Shown: positions 41,335 to 54,069 of the stretch, piece after piece
Numbering within the stretch: the first letter of the stretch is position 1
Layout of the letters: the number at the start of each line of letters is the position of its first letter
Assembly (NCBI GenBank): GCA_036426205.1
Contig: CM071573.1
Span: forward strand, 69,591,135-69,655,134
DNA: 64,000 bases
Origin: Ascaphus truei
Taxonomy: Eukaryota > Chordata > Amphibia > Anura > Ascaphidae
Reading direction: 5' to 3'
The notes under the pieces: model-generated
Told to the model about the DNA's origin: nothing
Databases searched by the model: none
Seen by the model: only the letters and a program-made list of their open reading frames with translations
Program-made: the position numbers and the translations under genes

Positions 41335-43682
41335 AGCTCCACCGTAGTGAGAGTGTTCAAGATAAGCACGTTAAGGAGGCCAGAACCAAATGCAAAACCA
41401 TTGCCTCTTTGCTAACAGCTGCACCAAACCCTCACTCCAAGGGTGTGCTTATGTTTAAGAAGCGAAGGCAGAGAGCGAAGAAATATACCCTGGTGAGCTT
41501 CGGCAGCGTAGACGAGGATCGCTACAACGAGGACGAGGACGGCATCTTCCCGACAAGTGAATCGGAATTCGATGAAGAAGGTTTCTCTGATGCCCGGAGT
41601 CTAACAAACAACTCAGACTGGGATAGTGCCTATTTAGACATTGAGAAGCCCAAAATGGAACACGAGCATCAGCTGCAGGAAGAAAGGGGTCTGAGTGAGG
41701 CGTCGGGGAAGGGAGCTGCGTTATTTGAGATGCAAAGACAGAGATCCGGACAGTTTTCTGCTGACAACAGCCCATCACAAAAACCTCAGGATTATGAGAC
41801 TCCTCCAGTGGCTTCTCTCCAAAATGCAATGGTCAATGGGAATGTCCTTTCCCCAGTTAATGTGAATAGAAGCCAGGAGATTGGCGACTCTGACAGCACA
41901 AAAGTAACAAGCACAAGAATATCATTAACTCCTCCCCAGTCCCAACCTCCACCAGCAGGGAGTGTTGAGGCACCTACTGCGGCAACTGGCATCTTCAATA
42001 GATCAGCTCGACCATTTACTCCAGGTCCAACTGGGCAGCGCCCGGTGGCTTCATCAGTTGTTTTTAAGCCTACTGCTCCAAAGAAACCAAGCGATAGCCC
42101 AGCTGTGCAAAACGTTGTTCCCTTACCGTTCACACCATTTGTTCCAAACTGTGCTGTTACTTCTTTGAGTCCATTAAAGGCTCCAGTGAGCTCTGTTGCA
42201 TCATTGTATATTCCAGCACCAGGGAGACCAGCAGTGTCATCAGGAACTCAATATGCAGGAGGTGAAAGGGTTTTAGAGAATTCTTCAATTCCAACAACAC
42301 CGAGAACCACTACTGCTTCCATATATCTCTCACCTCCGTCACGTCCATTGGGATCTCAAACAGTAACCTCACAGCCAAGTGTAACTAAATTAACAGATTC
42401 CACTTCAGTGACCACGGTGAGACCTTCTGTATCAGAATTTATCAGCCCAACATCCAGTGAGTTGAGGAACACCGCTTCTTTTAGCACTTCGGTAGCCCCT
42501 TCTGAGTCTATGAATTCAAGAGAACAAAGGATTTCTGTACCTGCTGGGCGCACTGGCATCTTGCTGGATGCTCGCAAGAGAAGTGGCAAGAAGCAGATGT
42601 TCACCAAGGTGGAAGAGAAGAAGTACACACCCAACCCGGAACTTCTGTCTCTGGTGCAGAACCTTGATGTGAAACCCAAACAGGAGCAACCTGGAGCAGG
42701 TTTTGAGTCTGGGCCTGAAGAAGACTTCCTCAGCCTTGGAGCTGAAGCTTGCAATTTCATGCAGTCTACGGCACGCAAGTTTAAAATCCCTCCTCCTGTG
42801 GCCCCCAAGCCCCAGTTAAAAACATCAGCAGATGAACTTGTGAATGGAGCCCACGATATTTCACAGATGAGGGGAAAAGGAGCAGAGCTCTTTGCAAAAC
42901 GACAGAGCCGTATGGACAAGTTTGTGGTGGACTCAAGTAACGTGTCGAGCTCCAGGCCCAACTCTAGGCCCAGAACCCCTTCTCCAACACCTTCTCTTCC
43001 CCCTTCTTGGAAATACTCATCAAGTATCCGTGCTCCACCCCCTATTGCCTACAATCCATTGTACTCTCCGTTTTATCCGTTAGCAGCATCCAAATCTCAA
43101 GCTAGCAAAGTAGAGAGCAAAGTAAAAAAGGGTACTGGCAGCAAACCAAGAATGCAGGCAATTGATTTCATGCGCCATCAGCCTTACCAGCTAAATTCTG
43201 CAATGTTCTGTTTTGGTGACACCTCTAACACTGCAATGCCATCTCCTTCAAGTCAAGACACCCCAAAATCTAACATATCGGTCACCACAACGAGGCAAGT
43301 TCCTGTGAAAACCGCTAGAGCTCATGAGATCAAACGCTTCTCAACTCCAACTCCTATATCAACATCTGTTAACATGACACCCACTGTGATAACTCCCAGA
43401 TCTGCAACCACACTTGCAGAGCCAGTGTGGAGAACAGACGTCACCTCTCAGCCTATGTCTCCAATGGCTCAAACACCTGCACGTAACCAATTCTCTGCCC
43501 CGGAGGCTCATCAGTATTCCAGCCCCTTTGATTGTCGTGCAGCTGGAGTATTCAGTCCTACCAGTACAATCACTTCTCCCAGGCAATCACTTTCTGGAAT
43601 TCAGGTACCAAAACCCAGGTTCTCTGCTGCCAGAACAGGGATGCAGGCTAATGTATGGAGGCCGGCAAGAGTTCACTTCTAA
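41335..43682 (+). CDS. SYNPO2L: SYNPO2L last exon, 781 residues to the stop
   Basis: The exon starts after the acceptor TTTTCTTGCAG and runs open to TAA at 43680-43682; the open frame upstream of 41335 is intronic read-through. Conserved SYNPO2L blocks in order: TKCKTIASLLTAAPNPHSKG and VLMFKKRRQRAKKYTLVSFG (41395-41505), an acidic DARSLTNNSDWDS segment (about 41590), FNRSARPFTPG (about 41992), EQRISVPAGRTGIL (about 42520), NPELLSLVQNLD (about 42632), SLGAEACNFMQ (about 42730), PPPVAPKP (about 42790), GKGAELFAKRQSRMDKFVVD (about 42875), PTPSLPPSWKYSS (about 42978), FMRHQPYQLNSAMFCFG (about 43163) and the C-terminal PRFSAARTGMQANVWRP. MRHQPYQL and MFCF favour SYNPO2L over SYNPO2 or SYNPO. The protein is largely disordered and binds actin and alpha-actinin at the Z-disc. 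No frameshift or stop is seen, so the gene looks functional. Confidence 0.96.
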
Positions 43683-44236
43683 AATAATAATAAGGAACCA
43701 ATGGTATACTCCCAATATCCAATGAAAAGGTTCTTGGAAACACTGTTTGCTTAGTTGTTTTGGGATTTGCATAGACAAACTTACCTCTCCCCCTATCCTT
43801 GTAGTCCCCCAGGATACCTGCTTTTTTTTAGGCGAAGACTATAACGTTTCCAGCAACATTGAACAATTAAGCAGAAGAAAACGAAATGATCAAATGAGAA
43901 AGGAAATGCAAGGAGGAGATGTCTCTTGATGGATCAGAGAAGAAAAAGAGTGAAGATGAACTAGTTAGTAAAGGCGGAGGCAGAAAATGTGCAATTGAAG
44001 TTGAAGCCACTGAAACTGTGAACAATTTAATGTATAAGGAACGTAATGTAAAATTCTAACAAAGAAAGTGGTCGCACGGAGAAGGGCTTAACTATCAACA
44101 TGGATTTGGTGTGGACTTTGACTGCAGGTTGATGCAGTAATTAAATATAAAGGCTCTATGTGGGATCAAACTGATATCAAACTGCCATCCATCTGTAGGT
44201 AATTTAGGAAACACTAGTGACTATCACTGTGCTTTT

Positions 44237-44242
44237 AATAAA
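44237..44242 (+). terminator. SYNPO2L: Proximal poly(A) signal AATAAA
   Basis: A canonical hexamer 555 bp after the SYNPO2L stop codon, followed by T-rich sequence (ATTAATTTTTCC). Confidence 0.4.
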
Positions 44243-46126
44243 CATATGTCATTAATTTTTCCACTGAAATACACACAGGTGCACAGTCACACTTTATTGC
44301 ATTGGTGTAACTATATCTCCATAGCCACAGAAATTTGGTGCGCATTACATGCTCTCGCAGGTCACTCACTATTCAATATGCAGTGCAGCTGCTTCATGTG
44401 GAGATGAGATTTTATTTAAGAGGCATATTGAATAAGGCCCACAGTGTGCTGTGTATACGTGTGTGCAGCCAGTTCAACTTCCCCAAATCCCCAATTGACA
44501 CAAGACTGTGTTTATTTGGTGTGCTGCATGGCTGCTGTGTTTTACAGGTTGCTGTACTGCACCGACACACTTTATTCGAGCAAATACCCAGTATGTACCT
44601 GGCAGATACCTGGCATGCGCCGCTCCTCACCTCTGACAAGCCCCGTTGCGTTTGCCTTCCCAGCCTGGGTTCATGCCTGGCTGACGGGCGGCTGATCTGT
44701 TAAATGATAATGATTAGGATTTAATAGGCTGCAATGCTTCGCGTGTCTACCAGATGGCATAAATTCATGAATTGTAATGCAGTATATATATATATACTGT
44801 GCAGTATTGCAGCCAGCGGGAATAAAATGCTTCAATCCCTGCCTGGAAAATAACCCAATGCACTCGGGCAGAAAACAGTCACAAACCTCAATACACCCGG
44901 GTATACCCGAATTCGTGGGACTAGCCGAGCTCGAATAAAGTGTGTCGCCAGTGTACATGTGGCATCCCAATCATTTTGTGGTTAGTTCATGAAATGTATT
45001 ACATTTGTTTGCATACATGGTGCAGTGTATGTTTAGCCTAACATCGTTTGTATTTCGTTTTCCATTTGATCTTGTACATGCATAGTTTGTGCACTTGTAG
45101 CCATGTTGTTCTAGTGTGATTGTGGGTATGAACTTTTGCCGTTTGCTCTTTGCCAGGTTGTCATGTTTTAGTGCCTTTGTGTGTGCGATCCTTATTTCTG
45201 CACTGCCATGCTTTGGTAAATTCATTTACATTACACTTCTGTGGACCATGTGTACATTTCCAAGCTGCACAAATACATGAAAGCTAACATTACCTACTGT
45301 GTGCATACTGTATATGTGCAGCTTAATGCATACATACATACATACATACATAATATACATACAACTATATTCCTATACACTTAAAGGCGGAGTCCACCTT
45401 TCGGGAAGACTCGGGGGAAACAGCTGGAACTGTAGACTATATTGCAGAAAGTGTCTCCTCAAAGCATTATCATACAATATCTACACGTCACATCAAACTT
45501 TATTACCAAATGAATCTTGAAGAAGAGACTAGCGGAATATGTCTCGATATAGCAGAGACCTATATAGCTGCGGCTTCATGCTGGCAGGCACTATAGCACC
45601 TGCTGTTAGCTCACATGACCCAGTGATTAACCCATTCACTACCAGGGTAAAGCAAAGTGTGGCTGGCCATTAGGGCAGTGAGAAGGTTAAAGGACACAAT
45701 CAGGTTTTCTGGTAAAAGTGCAGATTTCAGGTCTGAAACATGGTTACAGTAACACAATGCACAAAAGGATAGATAATAAATATTCCAATGTCTCCTGATC
45801 TTCTGTTATATCTGCTTCTCTTCTACTAGTGCCTGTGTTTTGTGTTTGCTTTACTCACTCAAATTTGAATGTGGCATTGGTGAGATATACTATAGTACAT
45901 TTCACTAGGGTATTGCCTTAAAGTCAGCATCACGTAGCAACTGCAGCCAACCATCGTGTTATGATCTTAATCTCTAGGTATTGACTTTAACAGAGTTCTG
46001 TCAAAGCATGAAAGGGTTACAGGGAGCACTTGCATCTGGAGTCTGACAAAGTAAAGGGATAATGCATTGAGCCACAAAGTGTTGAACATTATATACTTTG
46101 TTGCATCTAGTAAAGTGTAGATATAA

Positions 46127-46272
46127 AGGATCATATTTACTAAGATGTGCTATCCTATGAGATACCTTTCACTGAAAGACATCTTCAGGGTCATTGGCTT
46201 GAATGGGCTGTAAGGTAATTGCCGGCACCACAAGGTGTTTTACAGAATAGCATCCCTTAGTAAGTGTGGGCC
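46127..46272. repeat. Fold-back repeat (GGGCCATATTTACTAA type), second copy
   Basis: GGATCATATTTACTAAGATG and GCTATCC at the left pair with GAATAGCATCCCTTAGTAAG and GTGGGCC at the right. It is related to 24148-24295. Confidence 0.5.
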
Positions 46273-47670
46273 AATGTGCCATGGATCACAGCTCCTGAAC
46301 TCATCGTGGTACAGGCTCATGAGGTCTTTGGCTCAGATGGATTGTATATGAAGATAGATATTTAAGATCCCCACATTGCCTCTGTGTTGTTAATGAATGT
46401 GTTTAGACTAAGAGAGCTGCTTATCAACACTCATCAAGAACTCTAATGACTGAATACATGAAACGAACCTTCAGTGTGCTGTCCAACAATTTGAGTGACA
46501 TGAGAAGTGAAAAATCAGGATTTATTGATTGGTTTGAGAAGAGGAAGATCCATAATGAATGATGTGAAGGCAGTGTTGCCTTTGGAATGGCATGCAGAGG
46601 GGAGAAATTACCACGGACTGTTTGAGAGTAACTTTTATACACAAAAGTTCTAACCGTCTGAGAGAAGAGATCGTGACCCTTGAAACTTAGCTATTTGGAC
46701 TTTTCTTGTTAAACTGTAGTGTGGTCTGTAAGGTGCCTTATGGCTTTGCACAGCTTTAGTGCCAAACAAAACCCTAGTGAATAGTAACCACTTCCATTTT
46801 GAAAGAGCCTGCCAAATATTGAGGGCTCCTGCAACACCGTAGGGATTAATTAACAAGACACTTGTAGGTTATGAGTTAAAATGCATAAAAGCAGGTGACT
46901 GATGTATTATCTGCCAGGCACCATTGGGTATACTGACTGTTGTAAAGTGTTGAATACATATTGTTTTCCAATGCCAGTTGACGGATTCTGTCTGGGTGAG
47001 TGTACATACGTTTCTGAATGTACTGTATACTGATCATTACCACTACTTTTGGCTCCACTTTTTCCCCAGCTAGCCACTCCTATGGCTGTTTACCTTTTTA
47101 CCCCGACAACCCAACCTTTGGCGTATGGACATAAAGACCAGAACACCTTCATCTTGGTGTTGCACGTGTGTATGGTATACGCCAGCTACTGCTCAAGATA
47201 GCCAGTTGGACTGGGGAAGATGCCAGCTATAATTTCTAATACAGATGGCAGTTTTATCCACTCAAGTAGTATCATTGACAGATAATTGGCGTGCACATTA
47301 TAACATGTAGATATGTTTGAATACCTTTACCCTAAAATAGCTGTAGATATCAAAACAGAGAGTTTACAACACCAAAATTAGACTTCATGCAGCAATTCTT
47401 TCCAGATGCCTATATGAGTTTACCTTATATAATGTTAAAAATAACTGCTTTAAAATAAAACCATATGAAAGGCCAATGAGCTGTCAGAGATGTGTATAGA
47501 TGTGACCAGTCCTTATGGCATGAATAGGTAAATGGGAATAAATTGGAGGTGCTGCCCACAAAAAAAAAAAAGAAGAAAGAAATGTAGCTGTTTTGGCTCC
47601 CTGCTTCTTAAGTCCATGGATATATGTGTTTGTGTAATGATACAGTACTTGGAATCTGTTTGTGTACTGG

Positions 47671-47676
47671 AATAAA
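47671..47676 (+). terminator. Distal poly(A) signal AATAAA
   Basis: The hexamer is followed within 30 nt by GT-rich sequence, the normal arrangement for cleavage and polyadenylation. It may end SYNPO2L or an unrecognised transcript. Confidence 0.4.
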
Positions 47677-47990
47677 AGTGTGCGTTGCACCTTATAAACT
47701 CTTGTGTCTGTTGAAAAGAAGAGTCAAGAGGTGAACTGTGTCCTGCTTTGAGCTGAAGACTTCACCAACACTGAAGGTATTGACAGTTTTTTTCCCCTTT
47801 GTAATTGGGGACTTTCCCTTAGCAGGACTGAAATCCACTGAACAAGGAATAGGACATGGATTTGAATGGGAGTGCGGGTGCCAAGAAGTGTGCTTGTTCT
47901 CTGTGTAGCAGCAGTCGTAATATTATCCTCATCTTGTATGCAGTACAATGTAGGAGGGAGGACAATAACATTGTATGACAAAAGAGTACA

Positions 47991-48245
47991 TACAGACGAG
48001 ACAACGAGTATTCTAAGGCTTGCCTTAAACTAGCCCGGTTACATGCTGGGTACATGCTGGGTGTAACCTGGCTAGATTAAGGCAAGTTTAAGGCATTTCT
48101 GCATTGACTAATGACCCATCGGATTAACACAGCAGGGGTCCCTGGCAGTCACATTCCGTTTGAATGGGACTGCCAGGGACCCCCGCTGTTAATCTGATGG
48201 GCCATTAGTCAATGCAGAAATGCCTTAAACTTGCCTTCCTTTAGA
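47991..48245. repeat. Fold-back repeat, both arms
   Basis: The left arm contains AAGTTTAAGGCATTTCTGCA, CCCATCGGATTAACACAGCA and GGTCCCTGGCAGTC. The right arm holds their complements (GACTGCCAGGGACC, GAAATGCCTTAAACTTGCC). The left arm also occurs alone at 37860. Confidence 0.75.
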
Positions 48246-49749
48246 CCCAGCATGTACCTGGGCCTTTTTGGCGATTGCCACTGGTGTGTGTTAGAATAAC
48301 CGTCGGCACTACAGTATAGCTGCAGTCAGATGTATCTTCACCCTGACCCAGACTTTATGCAGATGAACCACAGTGCAAAAGCATCTGGGCTCAACACATA
48401 ATTCAGTAGGAACCTTCATACAGTTTACGCACAATACGATGTGACAGATTTTGTACTATCACTCTATTTGGGAATCTCTAGACTTAAGAAAAATGGCATT
48501 TCAGTGCAGTACGTTCTGCTAACAGTAAACCGTCATCTTGTGCTGTCTTATCACAGTCTAATGTCAACTGCAGAACCACTGGAATGAATTCCAGCAATGT
48601 TACCGATAACACACAATCTATTATTGTCAAAGTGTGGGCAGCTAAAGCTTTAAAACATCATTTATTGGGCTTGTCATGAAGTGAAAGCGCTCAGGAATAT
48701 GGGGCAGCATTAATCTAAGTACAAAAATCGATGCAAAGTCCTTTGTTTCTACTGACCAAGGGTGGATTGCCCTATCTGGCATCCGGGCTTGCCCCGGTGG
48801 GCCGCTGCTGCTGTCACAAAGGGCCCCGCTCTCTTCCCCACAGTTAAACTGATTGCCGGAGAGAGCGCGGGGCCTCTGCAAAGGTCTGTTACTTTCTCCT
48901 GCAGTGACATGGCGACGCGTTGCCATGGAAACGCGGCTCCCCGTGATCTCACAATGCTGAAAGAGGAGGAGGCCCAGGCCGATGGCTGCCCGTAATCTGC
49001 CCCTGCTACTGATGTTCAACAGCGTAAACCAACAAGATTACATTAACTGAAACTCTACCACAACGCGTGTGCATATTATAGTCTTTCATTGTATTACATG
49101 AGGGAGTCATTGAGTTTTTTTTAACTGCAAGTAAAAGGCTTTTCCAAAATACTGGACCCTTACCATTATCTGGCTTCTCACCATTATCTCTGAGCATGCA
49201 GTAGATTCTGGGTAATGACATGCAAATGAGCATACAGTGTCATCATTTGCATCATGCCTGCCGTATGGCATTCATATGTTTATAGGGGTCCATGTTAAAA
49301 TGGCTATGAAGTAAAACGTAACACTATGCTCATTTCATTACACAGAATCCCTGGCTGCAGTGGAAGCACTGTATGCTAAGAGATAATGGGGAAGGGCAGG
49401 GTTGCCGACCTGTCTGACACGTATGAATGTGCTCACATGGGATATTTTTATTTTACTGCAAACTGGAGGGTTTTGGTCACTTTTTTTATCCACTATAACT
49501 TATATAATGTGTGGTTTAAATGCTTATTTTAAACTCAGCCTTGACCATAGCTGCCTTGGAAGGGATCGATAACTGCCGATAATAAAACAGTACAGTGGAG
49601 ATTTGCCATTTTCACAGAGACTTAGAAGTCTATCAAGTACATCATCCATTAGGAAGCATCTGTAAAACGTACAAATACGTTGTTACTTGGCTGTGAATGC
49701 TTTCACATGAATTACAAGTTGTAACAATGCTGATAAGAAGGATTTTGCT

Positions 49750-50237
49750 TTAAAGCATAAGCCCAAGCTGCCGTTTTTTCCCCTTAAATGTCCCTGCAAT
49801 ATGTGCATCAATACAATCCACACAATGATATGCAATAAGCTAAATTGCCGATTGGTTCGTTCTCTTGTGATCGATCGGCGAAGATTCGGGGGTTCACTAA
49901 ATGGCTGGCAGTGCAGCAGAAGAGGACCAAAGATGCAAAATTCTGTGGGCAAAATCATGTGACCAGGCAGTCACTAGATACAATTGGTGCACTGCTAGAG
50001 AGAGGGCAGGGCTCAAAAAGGGGGGTGCCAGAGCCTGTTTCAGAAGAGGAAGGGGATGTGACTTTGTAAATGGTTGCTATAGAAACAAACAATGCTTGTT
50101 ACATTATAATACATCAAAAATGTCATTCAGAGTTGTTTTAAAAAAATGCTATAAGTATTTTCTCATAGTACAGAACCAATTTATTAAAAAATTGAAAAAA
50201 AAACACATGTAGGTTATTGCTTGTTCTGCAGCTTTAA
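49750..50237 (+). repeat. TTAA-flanked MITE (family 2), long copy
   Basis: It starts TTAAAGCATAAGCCCAAGCT and ends GCTTGTTCTGCAGCTTTAA. It shares ATATGTGCATCAATACAATC and the TAGTACAGAACCAATTTATT stretch with the copy at 30234. It retains internal sequence absent from that shorter copy. ORFs over it are not supported. Confidence 0.75.
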
Positions 50238-52356
50238 GGGCCAATGAATCCTACCAACAATCGAGGGATCCCAAAGTAACCAGTTTATGAATTCTATAGG
50301 CACTGCAACAATATAACCGGTGCTCTTAGCTCATTAGAACTTCCTGCCAGAGTGCTTAGTAAGTAGTTCATACAAGGTAGTAGAGTAAGAGTTGGGTACA
50401 TAGTAATACTTTTTTCAACTAGCCATGATGGACCCACGTTTCGACTAACAGCTTTTATCTTACAGTATCTAAACACATTGAGCAATGGATAGTTTGTGTT
50501 AAGTGTTGCTGTAATGTGCTGATTATGAACCCTGTATAAGATCCAGATGAAGTGCTGGAACATACATCTATTGTAGATTTTATTCCTTTTATAACTGAAA
50601 TCAAACCCTGTAAATATTAAGTATGGACTGTGTAACAGCTGTAGTAAAAAAATAAAACACACAAAGACTATTTTGAAAACTAGATTAAAAAGATAAGGGG
50701 AGAGATATGACTGATTGAGCTTCTGGGTTTTTTCCACATATCCTGTTTGCTTTTGTCTTTATTTCTGATCACCATGTGTCAGTCCTTGCCTTTGTCTACA
50801 ATATGTATGGGACATATTAATTAAACTGCACATTTGTACAGGTGATAATTAGAGATGTATAAAAAGTGGAAACTCGCTGTCTGAAGGGTTTTTAGCATAG
50901 AAAACCTAGATAGGATTATGACATGTGGCGCAAATATCCTTAGTCTGCCCTGTAAAATTCAGTATTTCTCAAAGGTGCTTGCCTACAAAATAGAAATAAT
51001 GGCAGTAATATGTGGAAAGGGTTAAAACGACACGATTGATGGTTAAAAAAATAAGTGTCCTTATTTTTACTTTAATGGTTCATAGTTTCGACTAAACCAG
51101 AAAAAAGAAAAAGTGCTGGAAAAAGCGCTTAAATATAATGCATAAAATATATGTGCATACTCAATGTGATAAAAATAAAATTAATCTAGATCAAGAGTAC
51201 AAAGAAGCTCATGTGGATGTGTGAGGTAGGCAGCCTGATAACGCTGGGATGAATCTCCGGGAAGCGCAGGGATAAGTGTGAGAAGGTTAAAGGCACGTAA
51301 AGGTATCTTTCCCAGAGTATGGATGGCACACTGTATTCAGGAAATCAATCTCAGCCCCATATAGAATCCAAGAGACCTTAGAAAAGAAGACTGGACATAG
51401 CGCAGACTGTATACCAAGAATTTATAAAAGGTAAGTGAAAGGTATTACACTCACATGATTTCAAAAGTTTAAAAGCATTTCGATCACACGCAGTGGATCT
51501 CAGCAGCCGGATAGATGGTGTATCTGGTTCCCCTCCTTCCGTGGCGTGCGTGTCACTGGTTTGCGTTCCAACTGCACAGGAAGTGATGTCATCGGCTTCT
51601 AGGGGTTCCGGCCAGTAGTACAGACGTCACTCATGATAACCCGATAGCCTGATAACGCTGACTGAACAAAGTCAGAAAACATACAAAGAAAACATAAATA
51701 CAGACCGGTGCCTTGGAAAATAAAGTCCAACAAATATCCAGATACACTGGCAAGAGCTATGCTCCTTGTGGGACAGTCCTGTTCATCCGGATCAACCTTC
51801 TAACTTCGTGGAAGGCATCCGAGATATATGGAATAAAGCACAAAGATATGACATAGTCTATACTGCTGTAAATATAGGGCAAACTAACATATAACACTAA
51901 TGAACAACACTGACTGACAAAAGACAATAAACAAACGACATTTAACATACACACAAGAATTGTAAACACAATTTAAACTAATTTATTAAAATATAAAATG
52001 GACACAAAATATCCATAAAAAGAAGAAGGTTCTCTGTTGAAGGCGATCTGGTGGTTAAAACCAGAATCCTACTTACAACGGGGCAAGTTAAAGCTTGCAT
52101 GTGTGTCCAAATCTTTAGCAAGGCAGCTGCTATTCTCCTCCACAGCACAGAGGTCTGCAGCTTTGTCGCTTGCTCGCATCCTGGCCGCAGCCTCACACAT
52201 AGTACTGTAGTGTGACGATAGCTAAAAGGAGGTGTTTGCAATCTGGTAACACAGGAAAGTTCACGGAGACAGAGATTTGGGATGAAAATGACGGAGATCT
52301 CATAATCTTTCACTGATATGCATTATGATGGGCGATGTTCTAGCAGAGAGAAGGTA

Positions 52357-52687
52357 CAGGCATACCCCGCTTTAAGTACACTCACTTTAAGTACACTCGC
52401 GAGTAAGTACATATCGCCCAATAGGCAAACGGCAGCTCGTGCATGCGGCTGTCAGCACGTCCTGAACAGCAATACCGGCTCCCTACCTGTACCGAAGCTG
52501 TGCGCAAGCGGGGAGACTATAGAGCCTGTTACAAATGCGTTATTTACATCAGTTATGCACATATATGATGATTGCTGTACAGTACATGCATCAATAAGTG
52601 GGAAAAGGTAGTGCTTCACTTTAAGTACATTTTCGCTTTACATACATGCTCCGGTCCCATTGCGTACGTTAATGCGGGGTATGCCTG
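52357..52687. repeat. Tigger-like MITE, copy 3 (331 bp)
   Basis: The CAGGCATACCCCG and CGGGGTATGCCTG ends are flanked by TA. It is nearly the same as copies 1 and 2. Confidence 0.8.
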
Positions 52688-52763
52688 TATACAATTATAC
52701 ATTTTTCTGGGAAGACTTCGTAAATAGAAGGCGAATACCAGCATGGATCATCTGGGTATTCTC

Positions 52764-53036
52764 TTAGGCTGCGCTTATAGTGCCTTGCGACGTTGCTCCG
52801 AAACACATACATTGACTCCATTGCAAGCGCATATATTAAGCGCGACGCCGCGACCAAAAATGTTGAAGCCGGGTAAATTTGATTTTTTTAGAGACAGTCG
52901 CCACATGTGACTGTCTCTAAATCAATCAAATTGCGCGGCCCGCACCCTTAGTGACATCGCTAAAAATTAAATTACAACTTTCGCCAGTGGCGACGGCTAC
53001 GGCGACGTCGCCAGCATCATAAGTGCGGCCGTAGGA
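52764..53036. repeat. GC-rich fold-back repeat
   Basis: The left end TTAGGCTGCGCTTATAGTGC pairs with the right end, complement TACGGCCGCACTTATGATGC. In the middle, AGAGACAGTC and GACTGTCTCT form a strong hairpin (about 52890-52918). Confidence 0.6.
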
Positions 53037-53194
53037 AGGTTTAAAAATGTGGGCGATCTCTAACTTCCATTGGCTGCACTGGAAAGCGGTCTGGGACATT
53101 GCGTTGTGGCCGTTTTGTTGCAAGAAAATCTCTGCCGGCGTTTAGCCGCTACTCACCGTGCTGCGGGGACCTCTCGCTGCCAAGGTAAATCCCT

Positions 53195-53488
53195 ATCCTT
53201 ACCCCCTACCCTAAAAACACCTAAAGATAGCCACTAATACTAAAGCTACCCCTTACTCTAAAAACCTTAACCCTTTACCCTAATCTTCTACCCTTAACCT
53301 AATCTAAAAACCTTAACCCCTTACCCTAATATCCTACTCTAAAAATCTTAACCCCTTACCCTAAAAACACCTAATGTTAACCCCTAATACTAACACCGTA
53401 CCCTAATCTCCTACCCTAAAAACCTTAAGCCCTTACCCTAATCTCCTACCCTAAAAACCATAACCCCTTACCACTTTACCCTTATTTA
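53195..53488. repeat. Degenerate CCCTAA-rich tandem array, left part
   Basis: It is built from phrases such as ACCCTAAAAACCTTAACCCC and TTACCCTAATCTCCTACCC, period about 36 bp, imperfect. The word CCCTAA is the vertebrate telomere unit but does not occur head to tail here, so this is not a plain telomeric run. The array resumes at 55290 after a LINE-containing block. Confidence 0.75.
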
Positions 53489-53651
53489 TTTATCAAATGT
53501 TTTACCAGGAAGTAATACATTGAGAGTTACCTCTCGTTTTCAGGTATGTCCTGGGCATAGAGTTAAGATGACAAATAATACATGGTTACAAATACAGTTA
53601 CATAAGTGAACAGGATATACATTATATACAAGACATTGCATGCACAGTTAG

Positions 53652-54069
53652 TCTGAGTCCATAGAAGGCACGTCCGTGCTGAGCCGTGCGGACGCTCCGC
53701 GCTGAGCCCCTGCATCCTCCAGGAGGATGTCTTTAGAGGGGGCTCACGCAAGCGTCCGCAGGCGTGCTGAGGCGTTGGATTTTTCAGCCGACAGCCAAGC
53801 TGTTTTTCAGAGAGCTGTCGGCTGAAAACATCCAATCAGCGCGAATCAGCGTCAACGTCACAGCGCCGTGACGTCGGCGCCGTGACGTTGACGTCGGTGC
53901 GTCGCGGGCGATTGGCCCAGCGACGTCACTGCCCCGCCTCCCTCTGCCTCCCCCGCCTCCCGATCGTGCACGCTGGCTCGCCTGCATGGGCATGAAATCA
54001 CGCAGATTTCAGCAGGCGAGCCTCAGCGTCAGCGCGGCTCCGAACTGCTCACCCCTCTATGGACTCAGC
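53652..54069. repeat. CpG-rich fold-back element inside the LINE
   Basis: The ends TCTGAGTCCATAGA and TCTATGGACTCAG are inverted and flanked by TTA, which fits a PIF/Harbinger-type target. Inside, TCAGCCGACAGCCAAGCTG with CAGAGAGCTGTCGGCTGA forms a hairpin, and a GTGACGTCGGCGCCGTGACG stretch is densely CpG. No transposase. Confidence 0.6.

Larger units (their letters stand above)
43683..47690 (+). other. SYNPO2L: Candidate SYNPO2L 3' UTR
   Basis: There are two plausible poly(A) signals: a proximal AATAAA at 44237-44242 (a UTR of about 580 nt) and a distal AATAAA at 47671-47676 followed by GTGTGCGTTG and TTGTGTCTGTTG. The interval is poor in repeats (only (CATA)n at 45330-45352, a TA run at 44785-44797 and a fold-back at 46127-46272), which fits transcribed UTR. 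No splice sites or coding potential were recognised. The true end cannot be decided from the sequence. Confidence 0.4.

Noticed and set aside
42356..42961. 201-codon antisense ORF inside the SYNPO2L last exon
   Set aside because: It is a shadow of the strongly conserved sense coding frame.
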